Notes: generated from the letters alone by a model not told the origin. DNA of 64,000 nucleotides from Bradyrhizobium sp. ORS 285 (GCF_900176205.1 NZ_LT859959.1:2687001-2751000); one strand, 5' to 3'. Counted from the first letter of the stretch, positions 25,500-33,733 are shown. Program-made: numbers and translations.

Positions 25500-26726
25500 A
25501 TGTCGGCCCTGCCGCTGTCTGGCATCAAGATTCTCGACCTCACGCGCGTATTGGCCGGACCGCTCTCCGCCCAGATGCTGGCCGACCTCGGCGCCGAGGT
25601 GATCAAGATCGAACGGCCCAAGACCGGCGACGACGCCCGCGCGTTCGGACCGCCTTACCTCAGGGATCCCGAGGGCAAGGCCAACAACAACAACTCCTTC
25701 TACATCTGCGCCAACCGCAACAAGAAGTCGGTCACCGTCAACATCGCCTCGCCGGAAGGGCAGGAGATCATCCGCGCGCTCGCGAAAGACTGCGACGTGT
25801 TCATGGAGAACTACAAGGTCGGCGATCTCAAGCGCTACGGCCTCGACTACGACGCCATCAAGGCGATCAATCCGGACGTGATCTACTGCTCGGTCACCGG
25901 CTTCGGCCAGACCGGGCCGTATGCGCCGCGCGCCGGCTATGACGCGATCTTCCAGGCGATGGGCGGGCTGATGAGCGTGACAGGCCACATGGACGGCGAG
26001 CCCGGGGCAGGGCCGATGAAGGTCGGACCGTCGATCGTCGACTACATGACCGGCATGAACACCTCGATCGGCATCCTCTCGGCGCTGTATCACCGCGACG
26101 TCAATGGTGGCGGCGGCCAGCATGTCGACGTCTGCCTGTTCGACACCGTGATCGCCTCGCTGTCGCATTACGCGCAGATCTTCCTGATCAACGGCAAGTC
26201 GCCGCCGCGCCGCGGCACCTGGGGCAATGGCGGCATGCCGGCCGGCGTGTTTCGCTGCACCGACGGCGAATTGATGCTGGTGGTCGGCAACGACGCGCAG
26301 TTCGCGCGCACCTGCGCCGTGCTCGGCGCGCCGGAGCTTGCGACCGATCCGAAATTCGTCAAGAACAACGACCGCGTCGTCAACGGCAAGGAGATCATGG
26401 CGATCTTCGCCGGCCTGTTCCTGAAGAACTCGGTCGCGCATTGGCTGGAGGAGCTGGAGAAGGCTGGCGTGCCCTGCGGCCCCGTCAACGATTTCGCGCA
26501 TGTCTTCGCCGATCCGCATGTCCGCTCGCGCGGCATGGAGGTCAAGGTCGAGCATCCGTTCGAGCCGCAGCTGTCGGTGATCCGCAACGCGCTGACCTTC
26601 TCCGGCACCCCGATCACCGACTACCGCGCCCCGCCGCTGCTCGGCGAGCATACGCAGGACGTGCTGGCGTCGATCGGTTATGACGAAGCGAAGATCGCGG
26701 CCCTGAAGCAGCAGGGTGTGGTGTAG
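25500..26726 (+). CDS. Class III (CaiB/BaiF) acyl-CoA:carboxylate CoA-transferase
   Basis: The 408-residue protein starts at an ATG with GGAGG nine bases upstream. Family landmarks are LPLSGIKILDLTRVLAGPL (~4-22), LGAEVIKIERPKTGDDAR (~31-48), SVTGFGQTGPYAPRAGYDAI (~131-150) and the region around the catalytic Asp, GPSIVDYMTGM (Asp near 181). CaiB/BaiF enzymes move CoA between organic acids (formyl-, succinyl-, carnitine- and bile-acid-CoA types). The substrate is not deducible. The nearby acyl-CoA dehydrogenase and kinase suggest use of acyl-CoA intermediates, but it is separated from them by repeats and minus-strand genes. Confidence 0.93.
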   Translation: MSALPLSGIKILDLTRVLAGPLSAQMLADLGAEVIKIERPKTGDDARAFGPPYLRDPEGKANNNNSFYICANRNKKSVTVNIASPEGQEIIRALAKDCDVFMENYKVGDLKRYGLDYDAIKAINPDVIYCSVTGFGQTGPYAPRAGYDAIFQAMGGLMSVTGHMDGEPGAGPMKVGPSIVDYMTGMNTSIGILSALYHRDVNGGGGQHVDVCLFDTVIASLSHYAQIFLINGKSPPRRGTWGNGGMPAGVFRCTDGELMLVVGNDAQFARTCAVLGAPELATDPKFVKNNDRVVNGKEIMAIFAGLFLKNSVAHWLEELEKAGVPCGPVNDFAHVFADPHVRSRGMEVKVEHPFEPQLSVIRNALTFSGTPITDYRAPPLLGEHTQDVLASIGYDEAKIAALKQQGVV

Positions 26727-26747
26727 CGCGCCACGCGCACGCCTTCC

Positions 26748-26885
26748 GTAGGGTGGGCAAAGGCGGTGCCGTGCCCTGTCGGCAGATGAGATCGCAGTGG
26801 CGCCGTGCCCACCATCTCGCCGCGCAACGCGCTGATCGACGGTGGGCACGCTGCCACCTGACGGCGGCTGCTTTGCCCACCCTAC
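26748..26885. repeat. Intergenic palindromic repeat, GTAGGGTGGGCAAAG family (copy 3)
   Basis: Outer arms GTAGGGTGGGCAAAGG and CTTTGCCCACCCTAC with inner GTGCCCACC / GGTGGGCAC. It lies between convergent genes and ends four bases before the stop of the small His-rich gene. Confidence 0.85.
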
Positions 26886-26888
26886 GGT

Positions 26889-27125
26889 TCAGTGGACGTG
26901 GCGATGCCTGTGGCGTTTCGCCTTGGGTCGGTGATAGCGCGGCTCTGCCACGTATGGAGCAGGCGGCGCCCCCAGTTGCTGCCGCGATTCCTGCAGGCGG
27001 CGCTGATAGCCGGGGGAGTTCATGATGTTGGCAGCGGCGCCGCGCGCGAGCACCGGCTCGGGGGCCGAGACGATCGCGAGCGCCGTGGCGGCGATGGCCA
27101 GGATCAATCGCAGGCGCTGCGTCAT
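26889..27125 (-). CDS. Small secreted protein with basic His-rich tail
   Basis: The 78-residue product has a signal peptide (MTQRLRLILAIAATALAIVS, cleaved near VLARG). The mature part is short and ends in AKRHRHRHVH. The alternating His/Arg tail could bind metal or anionic surfaces. The start is the ATG that gives the signal peptide. It follows the TetR gene by 19 bases on the same strand and may be co-transcribed with it. The family is not recognised. Confidence 0.6.
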   Translation of the reverse strand: MTQRLRLILAIAATALAIVSAPEPVLARGAAANIMNSPGYQRRLQESRQQLGAPPAPYVAEPRYHRPKAKRHRHRHVH

Positions 27126-27144
27126 CGGGCGTGCTCCATTCTCG

Positions 27145-27816
27145 TCAGCGCGCCTCGCGCGCCGCGACCTTCGGCGCTGACTTTGCCGCCGGCACACGCG
27201 CGGTCAAGCCGAGCACCGCGCCGCGCACCACGCGGTCGATCACATCCTCGACATCGTCGAGATCGCATTGTCCGTCCGAGAGTTTCGTCAGCCGCTCGCT
27301 TTCGCGGATGGTGTGATGCGCCATGGCGAGCGCGAAGTGCAGGCCCCAGAACAGGTCGACCTCGGCGCTGTCGGGCAGGGCTCGCCGCATCGCGCCCGCG
27401 AATTTGCGTAAGTGGTCGATCTCCTTGGTCTTGATGCGGCGGATCGGTGGCACCGATTCGATCGAGGCGCGGATCATGAACTGCGCCACCGGGGAGCGCT
27501 GGTTCTCCGGCCCCAGGCAGCCGCGCAGGATCGGGCCGACGAGGGCGCGCAGGATGGCGCTGATCTCGGCGCGGCCGCCGCCCGCATCCTCGGCTTCACG
27601 CAATTCGCGCAATCGCTCACGGTTGAGCGCGATCGAGCGCGTCACGAACAGCTCCGCGATCAGCTCGTCCTTGGAGCCGAAATGATAGTTCACCGCGGCG
27701 AGATTGACGTTCGCCGCCGCGACGATGTCGCGCAAGGTGACGTCGGAGAAGCCGCGCTCGGCATAGAGCCGCTCGGCGGCGACGAGGATCGCAGTCCGGG
27801 TCTGGTCGGTCGCCAT
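27145..27816 (-). CDS. TetR-family transcriptional regulator
   Basis: The 223-residue protein starts at MATDQTRTAILVAAERLYAE. The helix-turn-helix is visible at ~25-48 (VTLRDIVAAANVNLAAVNYH, FGSKDELI). The C-terminal region has the longer ligand domain often found in regulators of acyl-CoA and ester metabolism. Upstream codons in frame overlap the operator region and are rejected. A 20-base palindrome begins 16 bases upstream of the start. It is divergent from the acyl-CoA dehydrogenase, which it probably represses. Confidence 0.92.
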   Translation of the reverse strand: MATDQTRTAILVAAERLYAERGFSDVTLRDIVAAANVNLAAVNYHFGSKDELIAELFVTRSIALNRERLRELREAEDAGGGRAEISAILRALVGPILRGCLGPENQRSPVAQFMIRASIESVPPIRRIKTKEIDHLRKFAGAMRRALPDSAEVDLFWGLHFALAMAHHTIRESERLTKLSDGQCDLDDVEDVIDRVVRGAVLGLTARVPAAKSAPKVAAREAR

Positions 27817-27831
27817 GGGGTCCCCGTTGCG

Positions 27832-27862
27832 TTTCAAACAATTGTATGAAACTATTGTTTGA
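27832..27862. promoter_or_regulatory. TetR-type operator
   Basis: TTTCAAACAATTGTATGAAA (27832-27851) is a near-perfect 20-base palindrome (one mismatched pair). A further half-site ATTGTTTGA follows at 27854-27862 and pairs with CAAACAAT of the first unit. It lies between the TetR gene and the acyl-CoA dehydrogenase. Confidence 0.7.
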
Positions 27863-28024
27863 GACGGCCGGAATGTCAATCGCGGTGCTTCCGCGGGGCG
27901 AGATTTCGGCACTGCAGCGACGGTGCCCGCGAGATCGTGCCGCGCAAGATCACTCTTGCGCAGGTGCATCCGGTGGATCGACACTGCGGCAAAACGCGGC
28001 CAGGAAACACCCAAGGAGAGTCCC

Positions 28025-29260
28025 ATGGACTTCACGATGTCGGCGAAGCAGCAGGAATGGCTGGAGCGCGTGCGCAGCTTCATGACCAAGCATGTCCGCC
28101 CGGCGGTGCCGATCTACAAGCAGCAGGACGCCGAGGGCGACCGCTGGAAGGTGATCCCGATCCTCGAGGAACTCAAAGCCAAGGCGAAGGCCGAGGGTCT
28201 CTGGAACATGTTCATGCCGCCGTCGCCGCATGAGGACGACGAGTTCCGCGGCGCCGGCCTGACCAATCTCGAATATGCGCTGCTGTCGGAGGAGATGGGC
28301 CGCATCTCCTGGGCGTCCGAGGTGTTCAACTGCTCGGCGCCCGACACCGGCAACATGGAGGTGTTCATCCGCTACGGCACCAAGGAGCAGAAGCGCAAAT
28401 GGCTGCGCCCCTTGATGGACGGCGAGATCCGCTCGGCCTTCCTGATGACGGAGCCTGCGGTGGCCTCGTCCGACGCCACCAACATCGAGACCCGCATCGT
28501 GCGCGACGGCGATCACTACGTCATCAACGGCCGCAAATGGTGGTCGTCGGGCGTCGGCGATCCCCGCTGCAAGATCGCGATCCTGATGGGCAAGACCGAT
28601 CCGTCGGCCGCCAAGCATCAGCAGCAGTCGCAGATCCTGGTGCCGCTCGACACCCCCGGCATCAAGGTCGAGAAGATGCTGCCGGTGTTCGGCTTCGACG
28701 ACGCGCCGCATGGCCACGCCCAGGTGCTGCTCGAGAACGTCCGCGTGCCCGCGGAGAACATCCTGCTCGGCGAGGGCCGCGGCTTCGAGATCGCGCAGGG
28801 CCGTCTCGGCCCGGGCCGCATCCATCACTGCATGCGCACCATCGGCAAGGCCGAGGAGTCGCTGGAAAAGATGGTGCGCCGGCTGATGACGCGCACCGCG
28901 TTCGGCAAGAAGATCATCGAGCATTCGGTGTGGGAGCAGCGCATCGGCGAGGCCCGCACCAACATCGAGATGTGCCGGCTGCTCTGCCTCAAGGCCGCCG
29001 ACATGATGGACAAGGTCGGCAACAAGACCGCGCAGGGCGAGATCGCCATGATCAAGGTCGCCGCTCCGAACATGGCGCTGAAGATCATCGACGACGCCAT
29101 CCAGGCGTTCGGCGGCGCCGGCGTGTCCGATGATGCGGGTCTCGCCAAGGACTACGCCAACATCCGCACGCTGCGCCTGGCCGACGGCCCGGACGAGGTG
29201 CACAATCGCGCCATCGCCCGGCTCGAGATGAAGAAATACGCCAACGAGCCGCGCCACTGA
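28025..29260 (+). CDS. Acyl-CoA dehydrogenase, ACAD10/ACAD11-like
   Basis: The ATG follows AAGGAGAG; 411 residues. ACAD landmarks are [20 protein letters not shown] (FAD/substrate loop, ~141-160), [28 protein letters not shown] and [20 protein letters not shown] (~360-380). The segment that in classical enzymes holds the catalytic Glu (YEGT) reads ADGPDEVH here, as in the ACAD10/ACAD11 branch. The following gene is an APH-like kinase, the other half of the eukaryotic ACAD10/11 fusion, so the pair likely acts together on hydroxyacyl-CoA substrates. It is controlled by the divergent TetR. Confidence 0.9.
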   Translation: MDFTMSAKQQEWLERVRSFMTKHVRPAVPIYKQQDAEGDRWKVIPILEELKAKAKAEGLWNMFMPPSPHEDDEFRGAGLTNLEYALLSEEMGRISWASEVFNCSAPDTGNMEVFIRYGTKEQKRKWLRPLMDGEIRSAFLMTEPAVASSDATNIETRIVRDGDHYVINGRKWWSSGVGDPRCKIAILMGKTDPSAAKHQQQSQILVPLDTPGIKVEKMLPVFGFDDAPHGHAQVLLENVRVPAENILLGEGRGFEIAQGRLGPGRIHHCMRTIGKAEESLEKMVRRLMTRTAFGKKIIEHSVWEQRIGEARTNIEMCRLLCLKAADMMDKVGNKTAQGEIAMIKVAAPNMALKIIDDAIQAFGGAGVSDDAGLAKDYANIRTLRLADGPDEVHNRAIARLEMKKYANEPRH

Positions 29261-29270
29261 GCGCAGACTT

Positions 29271-29380
29271 GTAGAGTGGGCAAAGCGTCCGGCTGAGCGC
29301 GTAGCGCGCAGGCGGACGCGTGCCCACCATTTTCGAGTCCAAAGCAGGATGGTGGGCACGCTGCGCTTTGCCCACCCTAC
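29271..29380. repeat. Intergenic palindromic repeat, GTAGGGTGGGCAAAG family (copy 4, variant)
   Basis: The left arm is GTAGAGTGGGCAAAGCG (one change), the right arm CGCTTTGCCCACCCTAC. The inner pair is GTGCCCACC / GGTGGGCAC. It lies inside the presumed acyl-CoA dehydrogenase / kinase operon. Confidence 0.8.
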
Positions 29381-29405
29381 GATTCATGGCACGCTCGCCA
29401 CCTCC

Positions 29406-29503
29406 GTCATTGCGAGCGCAGCGAAGCAATCCAGAGTCCCGACGGAACTCTGGATTGCTTCGCTCGCCGGACGCGCTCCGCGCGTCCGACGGTTCGCAAT
29501 GAC
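29406..29503. repeat. Palindromic repeat, GTCATTGCGAGCG family (copy 3, expanded)
   Basis: The left arm is GTCATTGCGAGCGCAGCGAA, the right arm ends in GTTCGCAATGAC. The right half carries an extra hairpin, GTCCGCCGGACGCG-like (CGCCGGACGCGCTCCGCGCG), absent from the other copies. Confidence 0.75.
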
Positions 29504-29538
29504 GGAGAGATCACACCAAGCGACCAAGGGAGTTCGTC

Positions 29539-30597
29539 GTGGCCGACGGCGTCAAGAAGGACGAAGAATTCTCCGGCACCAAGCCGGTCGAGGAGCGGCA
29601 TCGTTTCGACGAGGCCAGGCTCGCGGCGTGGATGGCCGAGCATGTCGAGGGCTATGCCGGCCCGCTGACCGTGCTGCAGTTCAAGGGCGGCCAGTCGAAC
29701 CCGACCTATCGGCTGAACACGCCGTCGCGCTCCTACGTGCTCCGCCGCAAGCCGTTCGGCAAGCTGCTGCCGTCGGCGCATGCGGTCGATCGCGAATTCC
29801 GCGTCATCGCCGCGCTCGGCAAGCAGGGCTTTCCGGTCGCGCACGCCTATGCGCTGTGCAACGACGACGGTGTGATCGGTTCGGCGTTCTACATCATGTC
29901 GATGGAGGAGGGCCGGGTGTTCTGGGATCCGACCCTGCCGCATGTCGCGGTTCCCGAGCGGCGCGCGATCTTCACCAGCAAGATCGAGACGCTGGCCAAA
30001 TTGCACACCTACGATCCCGCCGCCATCGGCCTCGCCGACTTCGGCAAGCCCGGCAACTATTTCGCCCGCCAGGTCGACCGCTGGACCAAGCAGTATCGCG
30101 CCTCCGAGACCGAGCATCTGCCGGAAATGGAGAAGCTGATCGAATGGCTGCCGCGCACTCTGCCGGTGCAGCAGCGCGTCTCGATCGTGCACGGCGACTA
30201 CCGCCTCGACAACATGATCTTCCACGCGACCGAGCCGCGCGTCATCGCGGTGCTCGACTGGGAGCTGTCGACCTTGGGCGATCCCATGGCCGACTTCACC
30301 TATCTCCTGATGCAGTGGATCATGCCCGGCCTCGCCGGCGTCGACCTCAAGGCGCTGAACATTCCGACGATGGAGGAGGCCGCGGAGATCTATCGCGGCG
30401 TCACCGGCACCGAGCTGCCCGATCTCAACTGGTACTTCGCCTACAATCTGTTCCGCCTCGCCGGCATTCTCCAGGGCATCATCGGCCGCATCCGCGACGG
30501 CACCGCCGCCAACGACAAGGCCATCGAGTCGGTCAAGCGCATGGTGCCGATGACCAAGCAGGCCTGGGAGTACGCGCAGAAGGCCGGCGCGGTGTAG
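29539..30597 (+). CDS. APH-like acyl-CoA/aminoglycoside phosphotransferase-family kinase
   Basis: The start is GTG with AGGGAG upstream; 352 residues. Kinase landmarks are GGQSNPTYRL (nucleotide loop, ~49-58), YVLRRKPFGKLL (Lys, ~64-75), the catalytic loop VHGDYRLDNMIF (~217-228) and the metal-binding block VLDWELSTLGDPMADF (~237-252). This subgroup is the one fused to ACAD in ACAD10/11 and is related to LvaA of the Pseudomonas levulinate pathway, where the hydroxyl of 4-hydroxyacyl-CoA is phosphorylated. Antibiotic resistance is not implied. Two repeats separate it from the ACAD gene; the shared strand suggests one operon. Confidence 0.88.
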   Translation: MADGVKKDEEFSGTKPVEERHRFDEARLAAWMAEHVEGYAGPLTVLQFKGGQSNPTYRLNTPSRSYVLRRKPFGKLLPSAHAVDREFRVIAALGKQGFPVAHAYALCNDDGVIGSAFYIMSMEEGRVFWDPTLPHVAVPERRAIFTSKIETLAKLHTYDPAAIGLADFGKPGNYFARQVDRWTKQYRASETEHLPEMEKLIEWLPRTLPVQQRVSIVHGDYRLDNMIFHATEPRVIAVLDWELSTLGDPMADFTYLLMQWIMPGLAGVDLKALNIPTMEEAAEIYRGVTGTELPDLNWYFAYNLFRLAGILQGIIGRIRDGTAANDKAIESVKRMVPMTKQAWEYAQKAGAV

Positions 30598-30658
30598 CTC
30601 CGTAGTCTCAGTGCTACGGAGCTGATCCCGGCACGGTCGTCGCCGCGGACGCATGGCC

Positions 30659-30808
30659 GTAGGGTGGGCAAAGCGGCCGCCGTAGGCGGCGGCGTGCCCA
30701 CCGTCTCTCCGCGAACTCATCAGCAAACTCATTGGCAAGGATGGTGGGCACGGCGCCATCGCGATCGCCTGTGAAGAAAGAGCGCGGCAGCGCCTTTGCC
30801 CACCCTAC
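30659..30808. repeat. Intergenic palindromic repeat, GTAGGGTGGGCAAAG family (copy 5)
   Basis: Outer arms GTAGGGTGGGCAAAGCGG and CCTTTGCCCACCCTAC, inner GTGCCCACC / GGTGGGCAC. It is located between convergent genes. Confidence 0.85.
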
Positions 30809-30838
30809 GGCCCGATCCGGTCGCCGCTGCTGTGTAGG

Positions 30839-31123
30839 CTAACGCCCACCACCACCACCACCACCTCCGCCGCCGCCGCCACCACCGGCCGCGGTCATCG
30901 CGCTGCTGTAGCGCGGGTCAGTCTGCTTCATGTAGATCGGCGAGCTATCGCGGCTCTGGCGACGCTGCGATTGCTGCACCTGGACGTCGGTGCCGCACGC
31001 CGTCCAGGAGGCGAGCTCACAGCCCGGCCACTGGGTCTCGCGCGCGCTGGCGCTCGTGATGGCTGCGCCGGCTGCCAGGGCGCCGATACAGGTGAGCAAA
31101 GCTAGCTTCGATCGCTTCGACAT
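30839..31123 (-). CDS. Small secreted protein with 14-Gly C-terminal tract
   Basis: The 94-residue product starts at MSKRSKLALLTCIGALAAGA, a signal peptide likely cleaved after SASA. Two Cys follow (WPGCELASWTACGTD), then a Gln/Arg/Ser-rich stretch, then AGGGGG... with 14 Gly and a final Arg. The ATG at 31123 has GGATGG at a sensible distance; another ATG three codons earlier is possible. The Gly tract is coded by a GGT/GGC run that may be prone to slippage. No family is recognised. Confidence 0.55.
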   Translation of the reverse strand: MSKRSKLALLTCIGALAAGAAITSASARETQWPGCELASWTACGTDVQVQQSQRRQSRDSSPIYMKQTDPRYSSAMTAAGGGGGGGGGGGGGGR

Positions 31124-31726
31124 GGTGTCCATCCTTCGTTTCGGCGAGGCCGGAATGGTCCGCTTGCGAGGTTCGACGGCATGTCGGAGCGGGCGGTTCG
31201 AAGATGTGGGCCGGAAAAATCTCGCCGGCGCTCGAGTTCTCGCTTGAACCCGATCACCATTTGCAGCGACGTGACGCCGACCGGTATTGGATCCGTGTGT
31301 GACTTCGGAAGCAGCGCACCATTCGCGAGCGTACCTCCATGGCGCGGCTTGCTCTCCTGACCACCTCGTGCCTGAGGAAAAAAAGTTCGCCAGCACGATC
31401 AAAGTGATCGCGGTCTTCAGTTCGTCGACGCGAAAAAATTCAGCTTTCGCTTTTCCGAAATTTATGATTTGATGCTGTCATCCCGCCCCACCGAAGGGGC
31501 GTTGCGCGCGATCGTCACGACACGCGGGGCGGGGAGCGGTGGCCGCGATCATGTCGCAGCGTAGCCTGGCTACGCGGACGAACGTCATGGCGCGGACGTG
31601 AAGTCGCAGCGTGCTGGCACCCCGATGCTGGTGCTACGTTCGTGACGGCGCTTGCGCGCCGCGCGGGCCATGGTGGCCAACAAGCCCGGCGCACCAGGCA
31701 GACTGCGTATAAGCGTGAAGACCATC

Positions 31727-31834
31727 GCGCAGGGAAGGCCGGGCGTTGTCCGGCTGCACCTGTGGTACCTGCCGCCTGCATTTTTTCTCGCAGGCGGGCC
31801 GCAGGCGTCAGCCGACGCCTGGCCTTCCCTGCGC
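31727..31834. repeat. Large inverted repeat with 14-bp arms
   Basis: GCGCAGGGAAGGCC (31727-31740) and GGCCTTCCCTGCGC (31821-31834) are perfect inverse copies separated by 80 bases. The interior contains further GC-rich complementary patches. Confidence 0.7.
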
Positions 31835-31962
31835 CCTTCGATTTGCGAGGGGCGGCGAACTTCGGGATCACTCGGGCGTGGATGCGCTGCGGGAATAAGC
31901 GCGCATGTCGATTTGTTTGCCACCAACTGTTCGTGTGTCGCGATGGCGCTAACTTCTTGCTC

Positions 31963-32046
31963 GTCATGCCCGGGCTTGTCCCGGGCATCCGCGTCGTTCC
32001 GAGCATGCCGCTCGACGTGGATGGCCGGGACAGGCCCGGCCATGAC
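31963..32046. repeat. Palindromic repeat, GTCATGCCCGGGCTTGTCC family
   Basis: GTCATGCCCGGGCTTGTCCC at the left and GGGACAGGCCCGGCCATGAC at the right are inverse copies with small differences. The outer GTCATG / CATGAC ends match those of other families in the window. Confidence 0.75.
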
Positions 32047-32095
32047 GGATGCGAGAGGAGGGGGTGGATGGGCGCCCTCGCAAAAGGCCAGAGCG

Positions 32096-32881
32096 TTAAA
32101 TCGGCTTCCCCGCATACGGCATCGAGGCCGTCAGGCCGCCGTCGACGGGGAAGGCCTGGCCGTTGACGTAGGAGGCTTCGTCGCTGGCGAGGAACAGGGC
32201 CATGGCGGCGATCTCGTGCGGCTGGCCGGCGCGCTTCAGCGGATTGAGCTGGCCGATCTTGCCTTCGGTGCCGCGCTCCTTGGCGCCGTCGAAGATCGGC
32301 TTGGTCATGCCGGTCTCGATCAGGCCAGGGCAGACCGCGTTGATGCGCACGCCGGTGCCGGACAGAGAGTAGGCGGTGGTCTGCACCAGGCTGATGACGC
32401 CGGCCTTGCTCGCCGCGTAGGGATGGCCCGAGGCGCCGGACTTCAGGCCGGCAACGGAGGCCGTGCAGACGATCGCGCCGCGCTGCTGCCTGATCATGTG
32501 CGGCATGGCGTATTTCACCGCGAGGAACGGGCCGATCAAATTGATGCGCAGGATCTCCTGCCAGTGATCGACTGTCTGCTCGGCGATCGGCTTCAGCCCG
32601 CCGGAGATGCCGGCATTGGCCCAGATGACGTCGAGCTTGCCGTAGGTCGCGACCGCGCGATCGATGAAGCCGGAGACATCAGCCTCGGAGCCGGCGTCGG
32701 CCATGACGGCTTCGGCAATGCCGCCTTGCTGCTTGACCATGTCGACCGTCTCCTTGACGGCCTCGCTGCGATCGACCGCGATCAGCCGCGCGCCTTCCTT
32801 CGTGAACATCAGGGATGCGGCGCGGCCGATACCGCTGCCGGCGCCGGTGATGATGACGGATTTGCCTTCGAGGCGGCCCAT
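32096..32881 (-). CDS. Short-chain dehydrogenase/reductase
   Basis: The start at MGRLEGKSVIITGAGSGIGR follows GGAGGAAAC; 261 residues. The Rossmann motif TGAGSGIG (~11-18), NAG (~86-88), the active-site Ser/Tyr/Lys block (ASVAGLKSGASGHPYAASKA, YxxxK near 154-158) and the C-terminal VDGGLTASM are those of classical SDRs. It probably oxidises or reduces a hydroxy/keto-acyl group. Orientation is opposite to the histidine phosphatase, with which it shares a 144-base promoter region. Context with ACAD, kinase and another SDR suggests a shared catabolic theme (inference). Confidence 0.92.
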   Translation of the reverse strand: MGRLEGKSVIITGAGSGIGRAASLMFTKEGARLIAVDRSEAVKETVDMVKQQGGIAEAVMADAGSEADVSGFIDRAVATYGKLDVIWANAGISGGLKPIAEQTVDHWQEILRINLIGPFLAVKYAMPHMIRQQRGAIVCTASVAGLKSGASGHPYAASKAGVISLVQTTAYSLSGTGVRINAVCPGLIETGMTKPIFDGAKERGTEGKIGQLNPLKRAGQPHEIAAMALFLASDEASYVNGQAFPVDGGLTASMPYAGKPI

Positions 32882-32928
32882 GTTTCCTCCTGTTGTCGTT
32901 GTGATCAGTTGCGTGCCGCGCAACGGAA

Positions 32929-32956
32929 TTCAAACGTCGTTTCAAACGTGCTGAAA
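32929..32956. promoter_or_regulatory. Possible regulator site between SDR and phosphatase genes
   Basis: TTCAAACGT occurs twice (32929-32937, 32941-32949), and TTTCAAACGTGCTGAAA (32940-32956) has TTTCA/TGAAA ends like the TetR operator at 27832, but with shorter spacing. It is a candidate operator only. Confidence 0.3.
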
Positions 32957-33025
32957 TCGCCAAGCGGCTTGAGACGACAGATGCCTTCACGTACAGCGAG
33001 AGACCGGCAGAGGGAAGGGTGAGCG

Positions 33026-33733
33026 ATGACGAGTGATGGAAGCAAGCCTTCTGTGGTCACCACGCGCTGGTGGTGGGTGCGCCACGCGCCGGTGCGCAGC
33101 GACGGCGGCAACATCTACGGCCAGTCGGATATCGCCTGCGACACCTCCGATCGCGAGGTGTTCGAGGCGGTCGCGAAAATCCTGCCGCGCAGCGCAGTCT
33201 GGTATGCGAGCAATCTGATGCGCACGCATCAGACGGCGGAGGCGATCTGGGCCGCCGGCTTTCCGCAGCCCGCCACGATGATCAAGGAAGCCGCCTTTGC
33301 CGAGCAGCATCTCGGCCAGTGGCAGGGCATGAACCGCGCGGCGTTCCTGGCGAGCCGTCCGGCCGGCAGCCACTGGTTCGCCGCGATCGACGAGCCCGCG
33401 CCGGGCGGCGAGAGCTACATGGATCTGTACACACGCGTCACTGCTGCCATCGCGCGAGTGACCACTGCCGAAGCGGGCCGCGATATCATCGCGGTGGGAC
33501 ATGGCGGCACGATCAAGGCTGCCGTCGGCCTGGCGCTCGGCGGCCTCGTCGAGAAGGGGCTGGCATTCGACATCGACAATTGCTCGGTGACGCGGCTCGA
33601 TCACATCGTGGCAGGGGAGACCAGCACATGGCGCCTGCCGATGGTCAATCAGCAGCCGTGGATGGCCGATGCCGCGCACCGCGCGATGCATCAGCCGGCG
33701 GGGCCGGAGGTCACGACGAGCAAGCTGGCGTGA
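33026..33733 (+). CDS. Histidine phosphatase-family protein
   Basis: The 235-residue protein has the phosphohistidine motif VRHAP (~19-23) where the family has RHG. The second catalytic His is in VGHGGTIKAAV (~156-166), and the acid region is EQHLGQWQGM (~93-102). It belongs to the phosphoglycerate-mutase/phosphatase superfamily. A small-molecule phosphatase is likely. Next to an APH-like kinase it could act on a phosphorylated intermediate (inference). The ATG has AAGGGTGAG upstream. Confidence 0.85.
   Translation: MTSDGSKPSVVTTRWWWVRHAPVRSDGGNIYGQSDIACDTSDREVFEAVAKILPRSAVWYASNLMRTHQTAEAIWAAGFPQPATMIKEAAFAEQHLGQWQGMNRAAFLASRPAGSHWFAAIDEPAPGGESYMDLYTRVTAAIARVTTAEAGRDIIAVGHGGTIKAAVGLALGGLVEKGLAFDIDNCSVTRLDHIVAGETSTWRLPMVNQQPWMADAAHRAMHQPAGPEVTTSKLA

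Larger units (their letters stand above)
31124..32095. other. 972-base gene-free stretch
   Basis: No credible gene was found on either strand. The left part (to ~31460) should hold the promoter of the Gly-tract gene. It has an AT-richer patch (~31379-31472), unusual here. The right part is made of repeat-like DNA: a large hairpin at 31727-31834 and a GTCATGCCCGGG palindrome at 31963-32046. The segment ~31500-31900 resembles a degenerate repeat seen in Bradyrhizobium genomes; this is from memory and needs a search. Confidence 0.5.

Noticed and set aside
29539..30597. Aminoglycoside resistance gene
   Set aside because: It has the APH fold, but belongs by context and motifs to the ACAD-associated kinase group.
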